A stretch of DNA of 64,000 nt. Source: VAXT01 sp963794605 (GTDB taxonomy: Bacteria > Actinomycetota > Thermoleophilia > Gaiellales > Gaiellaceae). A model generated the notes under the pieces. That model worked only from the letters and a program-made list of their open reading frames with translations. It was not told where the DNA came from and searched no databases. Of this stretch, positions 8,098-16,181 are shown in pieces. Numbering within the stretch: position 1 is the stretch's first letter; every line of letters starts with the position of its first letter. The stretch covers positions 248,001-312,000 of the forward strand of contig CAWCEN010000003.1 in the NCBI GenBank assembly GCA_963794605.1, written 5' to 3'. The position numbers and the translations under genes were made by a program.

Positions 8098-11000
8098 CTA
8101 ACGGTGCCCGAAGTGGTGCGCCTCCGGCAGAGCCGAGACGAGGTCCGGTGCGCCGGAGAGCTTCCGTGCGAGCGGCGCGAGGGTCTCGAGCTCGCGAACG
8201 ACGACGTTCTGGTTCCGCTCCACGCGCTCGAAGACGCCGCGCGCGAGGATCAGCGGCTCGCCGCGGACGATCGCCCGGTGCCGCTCGTAGACCTGCGGCG
8301 GGACGATCAGGTTGACCTGGCCGAACTCGTCCTCGAGGAGCATGAAGACGACGCCCTTCGCGGTGGCGGGCCGCTGCCTGGCCACGGCCATTCCGGCCAC
8401 GACAACTCGAGACCTGTCAGGTGCCTGGCCCAGGTCATGGCTCGAAAGGACACTTTCGGGGAGATGTGGGCGGATGAGCTCCATCGGGTGCATGTCGACG
8501 GAGAGGCTCGTCCGGCGGTAGTTGGCGAGCATCTCCTCCCAGTCGGTCGGCTCGGCAAGCTCGGGCGTCTCGGCGGTCGGATCGAGCGGTAGGGCCAGCT
8601 GGCGCTCGACGCCGCCCGATCCGGGAACGCTCTGCGAGCGCGGGACGAGCCCGAGCTCCCAGAGCAGCGCCCGTCGCGATGAGCCCAGCCCGTTACAGGC
8701 GCCGGATGCGATCAGGCTCTCGAGCCCCTCTTGCCCGATCGCAGTCCGTTGCGCGAGGTCGACCACGCTCTCGAACGGAGCCGCCGCCACTACCGCGTTC
8801 GCATCGTCTTCGCCGACCGACGTGACGTATTCGAGGCCGATCCGAACGGCCTCGTCCTCGAGCGAGCACTTGGCCCCGCTGCGGTTGACGTGAGGAGGCC
8901 GCACCTCAACCCCGCGCCGTTGCGCGTCGCGGACAAGGCTCGCCGGCGGGTAGAAGCCCATCGGCTGCGCATTCAGAAGCGCGCAGAGGAACTCGGCCGG
9001 ATAGTGGTGCCGCAGCCAGGCCGACTGGTACGCGAGCAGCCCAAACGCGGCCGCGTGCGACTTCGGGAAGCCGAAGCCGGAGAAGCCGACGAGCTTGTCG
9101 TAGACCTCGTCCGCGAGCTTCGCGTCGACGCCCTTGGCGACCGCGCCCTCGACGAACCGCGCGCGGAACGCCTCGATCGCCTCCTCGCTCCGCTTGCGGC
9201 TCATCGCGCGCCGCAACCCCTCGGCCTCCCCCACGCTGAACCCAGCGAGCGCGATCGCGACCTCGAGCACCTGATCCTGGAAGACGACGACGCCGAGCGT
9301 CTCGCGCAGCGGCTCGGCCAGCAGCGGATGGTCGACGGGAGGTACGAAGCTCGGGTCCTCGCGCAGGCGCCGCCGGTGCGCGATGTACGGATGGACCGCT
9401 TTGCCCTGGATCGGCCCGGGGCGGACGAGCGCGACCTGGATCGTCAGGTCGTCGAGGTTCTCCGGCAGGGTGCGGAGGAGGCTCTGCATCTGCGCCCGGC
9501 TCTCGATCTGGAAGTCGCCGACCGTGTCCGCGCGCTGGATCTCGTCGTAGACGTCCGGGTCGTCGAGCTCGATCCGCGACAGGTCGATGGTCTTGCCGCG
9601 AGTCTCGGCGATTTGGACGACGCAGTCCTCGACAGCGGACAGCATTCCGAGGCCGAGCAGGTCGATCTTGAGGAACCCCGCATCGGCGCAGGAGTCCTTG
9701 TCCCACTGGCAGATCTGGCGACCTTCCATCGCGGCCGGCTGCACCGGGACGAGCTCGACGAGCGGCCGGCTGGAGATGACCATCCCGCCCGGGTGCTGCG
9801 AGATGTGCCTGGGCAGGCCGGCGATCTCGCGTGAGAGCACGCCGAGGGCGCGCCAGCGGCGTGAGCGGAGCTTCGCGTCGCCGTCCGGGAGCTTCGCGAT
9901 CTCCTCTGCGACGCGCTTCGGGCTGCCCTCGGTGACACGGGCGAGGCGCTCGAGCTCGGCGAACGGGAGGCCGAGCGCCTTGCCGAGGTCCCGGATCGCT
10001 CCTCGCGAGCGATAGGTCGAGAAGCTCGCAACGAGGGCTGCGTGCTCGTGCCCGTAGCGCTCGGTGAGCGCGACGATCAGCTTCTCACGGATGTCACGCG
10101 GGAAGTCGAGGTCGATGTCCGGCACGGAATCGAGCTCCCGGTTCAGGAAGCGCCCGAGCGACAGGCCCGCCTCGACGGGATCGACATGCGAGAGCCCGGT
10201 CAGGTAGCAGACGAGCGAGCCGACCGAGCTCCCGCGCCCCCGGCCCGGCGGCAGCGAGTGCCGCGGAGTGTCGCGCCCCCGCACCTCGCGCGCGACATCC
10301 GCGGCTACCTCGAGTACTTCCCAGTGGAGCAGAAAAAATCCCGCCAACCCGAGGTCGGCGATCAGCGCCAGCTCCTCGTCGAGCCGCGCCCTCGCCTGAC
10401 CTTGTAACACCGTGTTACTTGGATAGCGGGCCTCGAATGCGCGGTTGCAGACGCGGGTCAGCTCGGCGATCGCGGGCTCGTCGCGGTCGGAGAAGTCCGG
10501 GTAGCGGTAGCCGAGCTCATGGGTGAGGTCGAACTCGAGCCGCTCGGCGAGCTCGGCCGTGCGCGCGACGGCGTCGAGGTCATCGGGAAAGCGCTCGGCC
10601 ATCGCGTCGGGCGCGAGCAGCACGCACTCGTGGTTCCCGCGCCGCTCGCGTTCCGCACCCTCGAGCGACGTGCGGTGCCGGATCGCGACCATCGCGTCCT
10701 GCAGAAGCGCACGTCTGCCGTTGTGCGCGTGGACGTTGCCCGTGACGACGGTCTGCACGCCGATCGTCTCCGCGAGCTGCCGTAGCCTCGTGTTCCGCTG
10801 CGCGTCTCCACGCTCGTAGGGGCGCTGGAGCTCGACGAAGAACCGGTCGCGACCAAAGATCGAGGCGAGCTCGGCCGCTCCGTTGCCGTTGCGAACGGCG
10901 AGCCCGTCCCGCGCGCAGCCGGACAGGCAGACGAGGCCCTCGTTGTGTGCGGCGAACAGGTGCCGATCGAGGCTCGGCGGGAGTGGTCGCCGGGTAGCTG

Positions 11001-11376
11001 GGGGAACCTCCCGGTTCCCCCAGGCCCCCTCCACTGGTCCGCTTTCGCGGACAGGCCGCTTCGCGGCCGGCTTGGGACGTGTCCCCGCATGCGCGGCGGT
11101 CAGCAGCCGACAGAGGTTCGCGTACCCGCGCGGAGACTCGACGAGCAGCGTGACGTGCGACCCGTCCGAAAGAGACACCTCTGCTCCGGTGATCGGCCGC
11201 ACCTCGAGCGCCTTCGCCGCGTACGCGAACTCGAGTGAGCCATAGACGCCGTCGTGATCCGTGAGCGCAAGCGCCTTGTAGCCGAGCTCCGCCGCACGCG
11301 CCGCGAGCTCCTCCGGATGCGATGCCCCGTCGAGGAACGAATAGGCTGAATGGCAGTGCAGCTCGACGAAGGCCAC
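8098..11376 (-). CDS. dnaE2: Error-prone DNA polymerase III alpha subunit (ImuC)
   Basis: A 1092-aa C-family polymerase. The PHP domain opens with ELHCHSAYSFLDGAS and ALTDHDGVYG. Polymerase catalytic acids lie in VPDIDLDFPRDIRE. A helix-hairpin-helix region precedes a C-terminal OB fold (GVVFMLLEDEFGQVNLIVPP). The length and the short C-terminus fit DnaE2/ImuC, which works with ImuB in damage-induced mutagenesis, not the replicative DnaE1. The GTG start has a good Shine-Dalgarno sequence (AGGAGG, 5 nt spacing). It overlaps the divergent cupin gene by 27 bp. Residues about 98-127 are encoded by a palindromic repeat element (10998-11085). No LexA box is visible upstream. Confidence 0.95.
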   Translation of the reverse strand: MAFVELHCHSAYSFLDGASHPEELAARAAELGYKALALTDHDGVYGSLEFAYAAKALEVRPITGAEVSLSDGSHVTLLVESPRGYANLCRLLTAAHAGTRPKPAAKRPVRESGPVEGAWGNREVPPATRRPLPPSLDRHLFAAHNEGLVCLSGCARDGLAVRNGNGAAELASIFGRDRFFVELQRPYERGDAQRNTRLRQLAETIGVQTVVTGNVHAHNGRRALLQDAMVAIRHRTSLEGAERERRGNHECVLLAPDAMAERFPDDLDAVARTAELAERLEFDLTHELGYRYPDFSDRDEPAIAELTRVCNRAFEARYPSNTVLQGQARARLDEELALIADLGLAGFFLLHWEVLEVAADVAREVRGRDTPRHSLPPGRGRGSSVGSLVCYLTGLSHVDPVEAGLSLGRFLNRELDSVPDIDLDFPRDIREKLIVALTERYGHEHAALVASFSTYRSRGAIRDLGKALGLPFAELERLARVTEGSPKRVAEEIAKLPDGDAKLRSRRWRALGVLSREIAGLPRHISQHPGGMVISSRPLVELVPVQPAAMEGRQICQWDKDSCADAGFLKIDLLGLGMLSAVEDCVVQIAETRGKTIDLSRIELDDPDVYDEIQRADTVGDFQIESRAQMQSLLRTLPENLDDLTIQVALVRPGPIQGKAVHPYIAHRRRLREDPSFVPPVDHPLLAEPLRETLGVVVFQDQVLEVAIALAGFSVGEAEGLRRAMSRKRSEEAIEAFRARFVEGAVAKGVDAKLADEVYDKLVGFSGFGFPKSHAAAFGLLAYQSAWLRHHYPAEFLCALLNAQPMGFYPPASLVRDAQRRGVEVRPPHVNRSGAKCSLEDEAVRIGLEYVTSVGEDDANAVVAAAPFESVVDLAQRTAIGQEGLESLIASGACNGLGSSRRALLWELGLVPRSQSVPGSGGVERQLALPLDPTAETPELAEPTDWEEMLANYRRTSLSVDMHPMELIRPHLPESVLSSHDLGQAPDRSRVVVAGMAVARQRPATAKGVVFMLLEDEFGQVNLIVPPQVYERHRAIVRGEPLILARGVFERVERNQNVVVRELETLAPLARKLSGAPDLVSALPEAHHFGHR
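10998..11085. repeat. Multi-hairpin palindromic element (copy A) inside dnaE2
   Basis: Four consecutive perfect hairpins. 10998-11023 has arms CTGGGGGAACC/GGTTCCCCCAG and loop TCCC. 11037-11052 is GTCCGC TTTC GCGGAC. 11054-11068 is GGCCGC TTC GCGGCC. 11074-11085 is GGGAC GT GTCCC. The first three match copy B (40517-40584) in sequence and spacing. Hairpin 1 starts 39 nt before hairpin 2 in both. The element keeps the dnaE2 frame open and encodes a Pro/Arg-rich linker between the PHP-domain segment ending AAHAG and the segment EGLVCLSGC. Confidence 0.8.
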
Positions 11377-11745
11377 GCGATCCTCCTAGGCCCTGGCGAG
11401 GGCGAAGCCGTCCCGGGTGAGCACCGCGACTTCGTCGTCAAGGCCGAGCGCGACCAGTTCGAGGTGATCGAGTTCTCGTGCGACCCAGAGTTCGGGCCGG
11501 TCGACCCGCACGTCCACCCCGACAAGTTCGACTCCTTCTACATCCTCGAGGGCGAGCTCGAGTTCACGATCGGCGACGAGACCGTCCGCGTCGGCCCCGG
11601 CTCGTTCGTCGCCGCTCCTCCGGGAGTGCGGCACGGATTCCGAAATCCAGGCCCCGCACGCGCCCGCTTTCTGAACGTCCACGCGCCCTCGGATGGCTTC
11701 ATCGAGCGCGTGCGGCGCGACGCGCGGCGCGAAGCTGCTGACTAG
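11350..11745 (+). CDS. Cupin-domain protein
   Basis: A 131-aa single-domain cupin. Motif 1 is visible as DPHVHPDKFDSFYILEGELEF (two His and a Glu of the metal site) and motif 2 as PGSFVAAPPGVRHGFRNPG (the remaining His). Such small cupins bind metal ions or small ligands, or catalyse isomerase or dioxygenase chemistry; the role here is unknown. An ATG at 11350 and a GTG at 11356 are both possible starts. A TAGGCT box at 11342-11347 lies 8 nt before the GTG, which would make a leaderless GTG start likely. The gene is inverted between dnaE2 and the DUF6504-like gene, splitting an otherwise co-directional mutasome cluster. Confidence 0.82.
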   Translation: MAVQLDEGHAILLGPGEGEAVPGEHRDFVVKAERDQFEVIEFSCDPEFGPVDPHVHPDKFDSFYILEGELEFTIGDETVRVGPGSFVAAPPGVRHGFRNPGPARARFLNVHAPSDGFIERVRRDARREAAD

Positions 11746-11756
11746 GCGAACCGCGC

Positions 11757-12005
11757 TCACACTCCGCGCTGGCTGAACCAGCCGCCGGTCTCTTCGTCCC
11801 GGTAGACGACCGCGCGTTCGCCGCCCTCGAGCACGACATCGAAGTAGCGCCGCTGCACCGGCTCGTCGGTCCACCAGCGGTCGACGACGCGCCATTCCTC
11901 GCGGACGACAGCGACCGGCCGGCGGTTGACCCTCCGCGGAGTTCCGTCCAGGTCGGGCTCGACTCGAACGGACCGCGGAGCGTTTAGTCGTCCCGCTCTT
12001 CGCAC
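11757..12005 (-). CDS. DUF6504-like small protein of the ImuB/DnaE2 neighbourhood
   Basis: An 82-aa protein whose core (RVNRRPVAVVREEWRVVDRW, then RRYFDVVLEGG and TGGWFSQRGV) resembles DUF6504 proteins found beside imuB and dnaE2 in actinobacteria. I infer the family from this pattern and the neighbourhood. It lies downstream of imuB on the same strand. The start is uncertain. The GTG used here (complement of 12003-12005) lies in one arm of a palindromic repeat. A GTG at 12053 would add residues encoded by the repeat, and neither has a proper Shine-Dalgarno spacing. A role in translesion synthesis is suggested only by position. Confidence 0.6.
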   Translation of the reverse strand: MRRAGRLNAPRSVRVEPDLDGTPRRVNRRPVAVVREEWRVVDRWWTDEPVQRRYFDVVLEGGERAVVYRDEETGGWFSQRGV

Positions 12006-12041
12006 GGGGGAACCCAGGGTTCCCCCGTGAGCCCCCTCCTT
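12003..12041. repeat. Palindromic repeat (copy C) with SD-like tail
   Basis: A perfect 27-nt palindrome at 12003-12029 (arms CACGGGGGAACCC/GGGTTCCCCCGTG around one A), followed by the tail GCCCCCTCCTT at 12031-12041. The tail reads AAGGAGGGGGC on the minus strand. The GGTTCCCCC arm and GCCCCCTCC tail also occur in copy A, and the whole unit recurs in eroded form in copy D (49831-49868). Another hairpin (GCCCGGGC/GCCCGGC) follows near 12076-12092. Confidence 0.65.
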
Positions 12042-12138
12042 CACACCTTCCACGCGCGATCTTCTCGTGGGCTGCGCCCGGGCAAAGCCCGGCTCCGCCC
12101 GCCACCTGCAATCCGCGATCCAGCAGGCTCAGGATCGG

Positions 12139-13323
12139 TCATTCATCTCGTGCGACAAGGAGCGCGCGTTGTTCTGGAATGCGCGACCAGGGCGCCACCT
12201 CCACGACCGTGCACACACCTCCCTCACCGGTGCTCGCCTTCACCTGGCGTAGCCCGTCGCGGAGCATCCCCTGGAGCTCGTCGCCCTCGGGACGCACCAG
12301 CATCAACTGCTGCCCCGTCGACTCCGTGAGCTCGAGCGCCTCCAGCTTCAGCTTCAGGACCGGGCTCGGGATCTCCGCGAGCTTCGGCCCGAGCGCGATG
12401 CGCAGCCGATCCGCTTCCGCGAATGGCTCGCGCAACGTGAGCTGCCTGCGCCAGGAGCCGCCGCCGACGAGCGTCGCCGACAGCGCGACCTTGCGCAGGA
12501 ACCGCTCGCCGCGCTCCGCCCGCCCGAGGAGGCGCTCGACGAGTACCGCGAGCGCGCGCCGTAGCGTGAGCTCGTTCCCGATCGCCTCGGGGAACTCGAG
12601 CGTCTCGATGAGCTCGGCAGGGGCCCGTCTTCCCCGCACGCGCCCGCGGTCTCGTCCTCTCGCCAGGCTCCAGGCGCGCCGCCCGTCCGGCCCCAGTCGT
12701 TCGGCTACGGCACCGCCCGGAAGCCCAGCAAGCTCGCCGACGTTGCGCACGCCGAGCTCCTCGAGCTCGCGTCGCCGCTGCTCAGCGAGAGGGAGCAGGG
12801 CGAGCGGAAGAGGCGCGAGAAACTCACGCGTGCGCTCGTCGGCAACGATCAAGACCTGCCCGGGGCGCGCCACGTTCGCCGCAGCAAGGGCAGCGAACCG
12901 GCGCCCCGCAGCGCCGGCGCGTGGATCCCAGGCAGAGCCGACGGCGGCGAGGGCGCGCCCGAGCGCAGCTTCAACACCGCCGTAAAGACGTTCGACGCCG
13001 CGAGTCTCGAAGTAGACGCAGCCGAGGTCGCCCGAGTCGACCTCGATACCGGCGTCCTCGAGCCGCCGCAGGATCTCCTCCCAGGCCTGCTCGGCCGCGG
13101 ACGGGTCCTGCTCGACGAGGACGAGCTCGGGGCACGTGGCGAGCGCCTCCCCCATGCGCATGCCCGGCTTGACGCCCTGCGCCTCGGCCGCAGCGGTCAC
13201 CGAGCCGATCAGCGGCTCCTCACCCTCGGCGGGCGCGAGCGCGGCGGGCCGCAGCGCCAGCGAAGGCCGAGCGCGCAGTGCCGCCCGCAGCTCGAAGCCC
13301 GGGATGAGGACGCATGCCACCAT
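12139..13323 (-). CDS. imuB: ImuB, catalytically inactive Y-family polymerase-like mutasome subunit
   Basis: A 394-aa Y-family protein. The N-terminal catalytic strand reads MVACVLIPGFELRAAL and lacks the Asp/Phe-rich DxDxFFA motif. The second acidic motif is GDLGCVYFETRG instead of SxDE. The fingers/thumb region has GVRNVGELAGLP, a helix-hairpin-helix, and a little-finger domain follows. This pattern fits ImuB, which bridges DnaE2 to the beta clamp in damage-induced mutagenesis. I use the ATG at 13323, not an upstream TTG at 13362, because the TTG is part of a -35 hexamer (TTGACA). Two LexA-type boxes lie in the promoter, so SOS induction is expected. Confidence 0.9.
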   Translation of the reverse strand: MVACVLIPGFELRAALRARPSLALRPAALAPAEGEEPLIGSVTAAAEAQGVKPGMRMGEALATCPELVLVEQDPSAAEQAWEEILRRLEDAGIEVDSGDLGCVYFETRGVERLYGGVEAALGRALAAVGSAWDPRAGAAGRRFAALAAANVARPGQVLIVADERTREFLAPLPLALLPLAEQRRRELEELGVRNVGELAGLPGGAVAERLGPDGRRAWSLARGRDRGRVRGRRAPAELIETLEFPEAIGNELTLRRALAVLVERLLGRAERGERFLRKVALSATLVGGGSWRRQLTLREPFAEADRLRIALGPKLAEIPSPVLKLKLEALELTESTGQQLMLVRPEGDELQGMLRDGLRQVKASTGEGGVCTVVEVAPWSRIPEQRALLVARDE

Positions 13324-13324
13324 A

Positions 13325-13362
13325 CGAACGTATGTTCTACACGAACACGTGTTCGCTGTCAA
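13325..13362 (-). promoter_or_regulatory. SOS promoter of imuB with two LexA-type boxes
   Basis: On the minus strand: TTGACA (complement of 13357-13362), a 17-nt spacer and TAGAAC (complement of 13334-13339). Two boxes of the Gram-positive LexA form GAACnnnnGTTC are present. GAACACGTGTTC (13343-13354) lies in the spacer. GAACATACGTTC (read on the minus strand, 13326-13337) overlaps the -10 and the probable transcription start. The box ends two bases before the ATG and no ribosome binding site is present, so the mRNA is probably leaderless or nearly so. LexA bound here would block polymerase directly. Confidence 0.85.
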
Positions 13363-13368
13363 ATCGCC

Positions 13369-14895
13369 CTAGCTGCGCGACGAAACGGGCTCCGCAGCAG
13401 GTGGAACCTCAGGCGCCGCCTCGAGCGAGTCCTTGAGCGGCAGGCCCGGGATCAGCCACGTGAGCGCAAACGCAATCACCGAGACCCCCGCCGCGGTCAG
13501 GAAGACGGGGTGCAGCGCGGCCGCGAACGCCTGCTCGAAGAGCGACCGCACATTGGGCGGCAGCGCCCGAATCGCCGCCGGGTCGTCGGCCTGCGGCGCG
13601 TGCACTCCCAGCGGGAACCGCGTGGCGATCTCCACGTGCAGGCGGTTCGCGAAGATCGCGCCGAAGATCGAGACTCCGATCGAGCCCCCGATCTGGCGGA
13701 AGAGGGTCGACCCCGAGGTCGCGACCCCCATCTGCCGCGGGTCGACCGCGTTCTGCACCGCGAGCACGAGCACCTGCATCACCCCGCCGAGCCCGAGACC
13801 CAGGACGACGCCGGCGATCAGTGCGTGCCAGGTCGGGGTGCCGGCCTCGAGTCGTGAAAGCAGGTACAGGCCGACCGCCATCACGGCAGTCCCCACGATC
13901 GGGAACGGCCGGTACTTGCCCCAGCGCGTGATCAGGTTGCCGCTGAGGATCGACGTCACGAGGAGCCCGCCCATGAGCGGCGTCAACTCGAGGCCGGACC
14001 GCGTCGGGCTCGAGCCCTTCGTCACCTGAAGGTAGAGCGGCAGGAACGTGACCGCCCCGAAGAGCGCGAAACCGACGATGAAGCCGACGGCGCTCGTGGT
14101 CGAGAACGTCCGGTTGCGGAACAGGGACAGCGGCACGATCGGCTCCTCGGCCCGGCTCTCGACGAAGACGAACGCGGGCAGGAGAACGATGCTCAGGAGC
14201 ATCAGCCCGATGATCTGCGGCGACTCCCACGCCCAGGTCGTCCCACCGAGGCTCGTGAAGAGGACGATCGACGTCAGCGCTCCGGCGAGCAACGCCGCAC
14301 CGAGGTAGTCCATCGCGTGCCGGTGGAACTCCCTCGGCTGCTGGAACGCGACCGCGATCACCGCGAGCGCGAGGATCCCGAGCGGCAGGTTGACGTAGAA
14401 GATCCAGCGCCAGCTCAGGTTGTCGACGAAGAACCCGCCGAGCAGCGGCCCGATGATCGTCGCGAGGCCGAAGACTGCGCCGAAGTAGCCCTGGTACCTG
14501 CCCCGCTCGCGCGGCGGGATGATGTCGCCGACGACCGCGAGCGTGACCACGATCAGGCCGCCGGCGCCGAGGCCCTGGAGCGCGCGGAAGCCGATCAGCT
14601 GGCCCATGCTCTGCGAGAGCCCGCAGAGCGCGGAGCCGACCAGGAAGATTCCGATCGCCGCCTGGAGCACGATCTTGCGGCCGTACAGGTCTCCGAGCTT
14701 GCCGTAGAGCGGGCCCGAGACGGTCGCGGTCAGCAGGTAGGCGGTCACGACCCACGACAGGTGGTCGAGGCCCCCGAGCTCGCCCACGATCGTCGGCAGC
14801 GCGGTCGAGACGATCGTCTGGTCGAGCGCGGCGAGCAGGAGGACGAGCAGGAGCGCGCCGAAGATGAGCCGCACTCGCCGTTGCGACTCGGTCAT
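13369..14895 (-). CDS. MFS drug exporter, DHA2 (14-TM) family
   Basis: A 508-aa integral membrane protein with about 14 hydrophobic segments. Motif D1/A-type elements are seen as LDQTIVSTALPTIVGELG in TM1 and GPLYGKLGDLYGRK after TM2. A motif C-like Gly/Pro pattern occurs in TM5 (LLGGFFVDNLSWRWIFYVN). This matches EmrB/QacA proton-coupled multidrug exporters in the cytoplasmic membrane. No adjacent TetR-type regulator or membrane-fusion partner is present, so its drug or metabolite is unknown. It lies 45 bp beyond the imuB start on the same strand, probably as its own transcript. Confidence 0.93.
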   Translation of the reverse strand: MTESQRRVRLIFGALLLVLLLAALDQTIVSTALPTIVGELGGLDHLSWVVTAYLLTATVSGPLYGKLGDLYGRKIVLQAAIGIFLVGSALCGLSQSMGQLIGFRALQGLGAGGLIVVTLAVVGDIIPPRERGRYQGYFGAVFGLATIIGPLLGGFFVDNLSWRWIFYVNLPLGILALAVIAVAFQQPREFHRHAMDYLGAALLAGALTSIVLFTSLGGTTWAWESPQIIGLMLLSIVLLPAFVFVESRAEEPIVPLSLFRNRTFSTTSAVGFIVGFALFGAVTFLPLYLQVTKGSSPTRSGLELTPLMGGLLVTSILSGNLITRWGKYRPFPIVGTAVMAVGLYLLSRLEAGTPTWHALIAGVVLGLGLGGVMQVLVLAVQNAVDPRQMGVATSGSTLFRQIGGSIGVSIFGAIFANRLHVEIATRFPLGVHAPQADDPAAIRALPPNVRSLFEQAFAAALHPVFLTAAGVSVIAFALTWLIPGLPLKDSLEAAPEVPPAAEPVSSRS

Positions 14896-14922
14896 GCGGT
14901 CAATTGCGTTCGACTGTGCGTC

Positions 14923-15471
14923 CTAGAGCTCTCCTGGCCTTGCGTAACGGTAGAAGAACCGGCCGAGCCCGCCTTCGTTGATCGCGGTCATGAGACCGAG
15001 GTGCTCCTCGAGCATCCGCGCGCTGCCGAGGCCGCCGGCCGAGACCGGGTGGAGGCCGGCGTCGCGGATCAGGAGCTCGGTGACCCCGACCGCGCCGTTC
15101 TCGGCTGCGTAGAGGCAGCAGGGCCGAACGCGCTGCGAGTCGACCTCGCCGTAGAGGGCGGCGTAATTGCAGTTGAACGCTTTTGCTACAGGACCGCTCA
15201 CGTGCGACTTGATCTGGTGCGCGAGCGATTCGAAGCCCTCCTCGCGGCCGGTGAACGCATTCGTCGCGTCGATCACGACCGCGTCTTCGATCCCGGCCAC
15301 CTTCGTGAAGGCGTTCTCGATCGCGTTGGACGGAATCGCGACGAGCACTGCGTCCGAGCCCGTGGCGTTGCCGCCTTCGCTGCCGAACTCGGTCACGTCG
15401 TGCCCTGTGGCGCGCCAGCGCTTCGCAAGGCCTCCGCCGATGTTTCCCCTGCCGATCGTCGCAATCTTCAT
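14923..15471 (-). CDS. NADPH-dependent F420 reductase-like oxidoreductase
   Basis: A 182-aa Rossmann-fold protein. MKIATIGRGNIGGGLAKRW is the GxGxxG dinucleotide site, GSDAVLVAIPSNAI and VVIDATNAF are the next strands, and KAFNCNYAALYG is typical of the F420H2:NADP oxidoreductase / NAD(P)-binding family. It may reduce F420 or another acceptor with NADPH, or be a related dehydrogenase; cofactor use cannot be settled here. The ATG overlaps the TGA of the upstream comB reading frame (ATGA) and has an AAAGGAG ribosome binding site, so translation is probably coupled to comB. Confidence 0.8.
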   Translation of the reverse strand: MKIATIGRGNIGGGLAKRWRATGHDVTEFGSEGGNATGSDAVLVAIPSNAIENAFTKVAGIEDAVVIDATNAFTGREEGFESLAHQIKSHVSGPVAKAFNCNYAALYGEVDSQRVRPCCLYAAENGAVGVTELLIRDAGLHPVSAGGLGSARMLEEHLGLMTAINEGGLGRFFYRYARPGEL

Positions 15472-16161
15472 GAGTCTCCTTTCGTGATCTCGGCCGCTCC
15501 GTCGACCATCCGCGACAGACGCGGAACCACGTCCAACGTTCCCACCTGCGCGCAAAATGCGATGTCGTCTTCGAGCCCGGGCGGGCCGTACGTGCGGGCA
15601 AGGAGACCCTCGTGGGCGTCTGGCCACGCGCGGGCGATCGCGTCCGTCGCTTTGGCCGCATCGGACGGGTCGGCTCCGAGCAGCTGGACGATCCGGCCGG
15701 CACAGTACGCGTCGTCCAGGGCGAACTGGCCCTGGAAGCCGGCGCAGACGATCATCACGTCCTCCCCATGCTCACGCGCCGCGGCGGCCACGGCGTCGAG
15801 GTTGAGCAGGCTCCCGAGGAGCACCTCGTCGGCCCGAGAGGCGCGTCTCGAGGATCGCGCGCGTCCCGTTCGTCGTCGAGAAGATCACCGTGGAGGCGCG
15901 CGGCTCGCCGAGGAACTCGCGCGGCGAGGCGCCGACGTCGAAGCTCTCGATCCGGACCGCGTTCCGCTCGCCGCCGAGCAGGCCCTCTCCCAGCGTGTCC
16001 CGGAGAGCGCGCGCTTCGTCCACCTCGCGGCAGCAGTAGACGCGTTCGTAGCCCGAGGCGAGCGCCTGCGCGATCGTCGAAGTGGCACGCAGGACATCCA
16101 CGACGATTCCGACCGGAGCGTTCGCCGCCTCGCTGGGCGTAAAGGCGACGTGGACGCGCAT
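15468..16161 (-). pseudogene. comB: 2-phosphosulfolactate phosphatase (ComB family), frameshifted
   Basis: Two overlapping frames together make one ComB-family protein of about 231 residues. The first ends near FSTTNGTRAILETRLS. The second continues ADEVLLGSLLNLDAV and ends MVDGAAEITKGDS. Removing one G from the GGG run (complement of 15833-15835) restores a continuous frame. ComB removes phosphate from 2-phosphosulfolactate in coenzyme M-type sulfonate pathways; bacterial members are widespread and of uncertain role. The stop overlaps the next gene's ATG, suggesting the operon is intact. The frameshift may be a sequencing error or a true mutation. Confidence 0.8.
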
Positions 16162-16169
16162 CCCCCCAC

Positions 16170-16176
16170 TACGCTA
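16170..16176. promoter_or_regulatory. Putative shared divergent -10 element (TACGCTA)
   Basis: TACGCT on the plus strand ends 6 nt before the rhomboid GTG. TAGCGT on the minus strand ends 9 nt before the comB ATG. Start codons are 20 bp apart, so both transcripts must start within this gap and have almost no leader. The minus-strand gap contains GGGGGG, which could act as a weak ribosome binding site only with a longer transcript. No clear -35 on either side. Confidence 0.55.
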
Positions 16177-16181
16177 CCTCG

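Noticed and set aside
10998..11085. Treating the hairpins in dnaE2 as an insertion sequence or intron
   Set aside because: There is no open frame for a transposase, no flanking direct repeat was found, and the dnaE2 frame continues through it.
13324..13362. Extending ImuB to the TTG at 13362
   Set aside because: The TTG is part of the TTGACA -35, and the added residues would be encoded by the LexA boxes.
15468..16161. Two separate overlapping genes in place of one frameshifted comB
   Set aside because: The two products are the N- and C-terminal halves of a single ComB protein and join with a one-base change.
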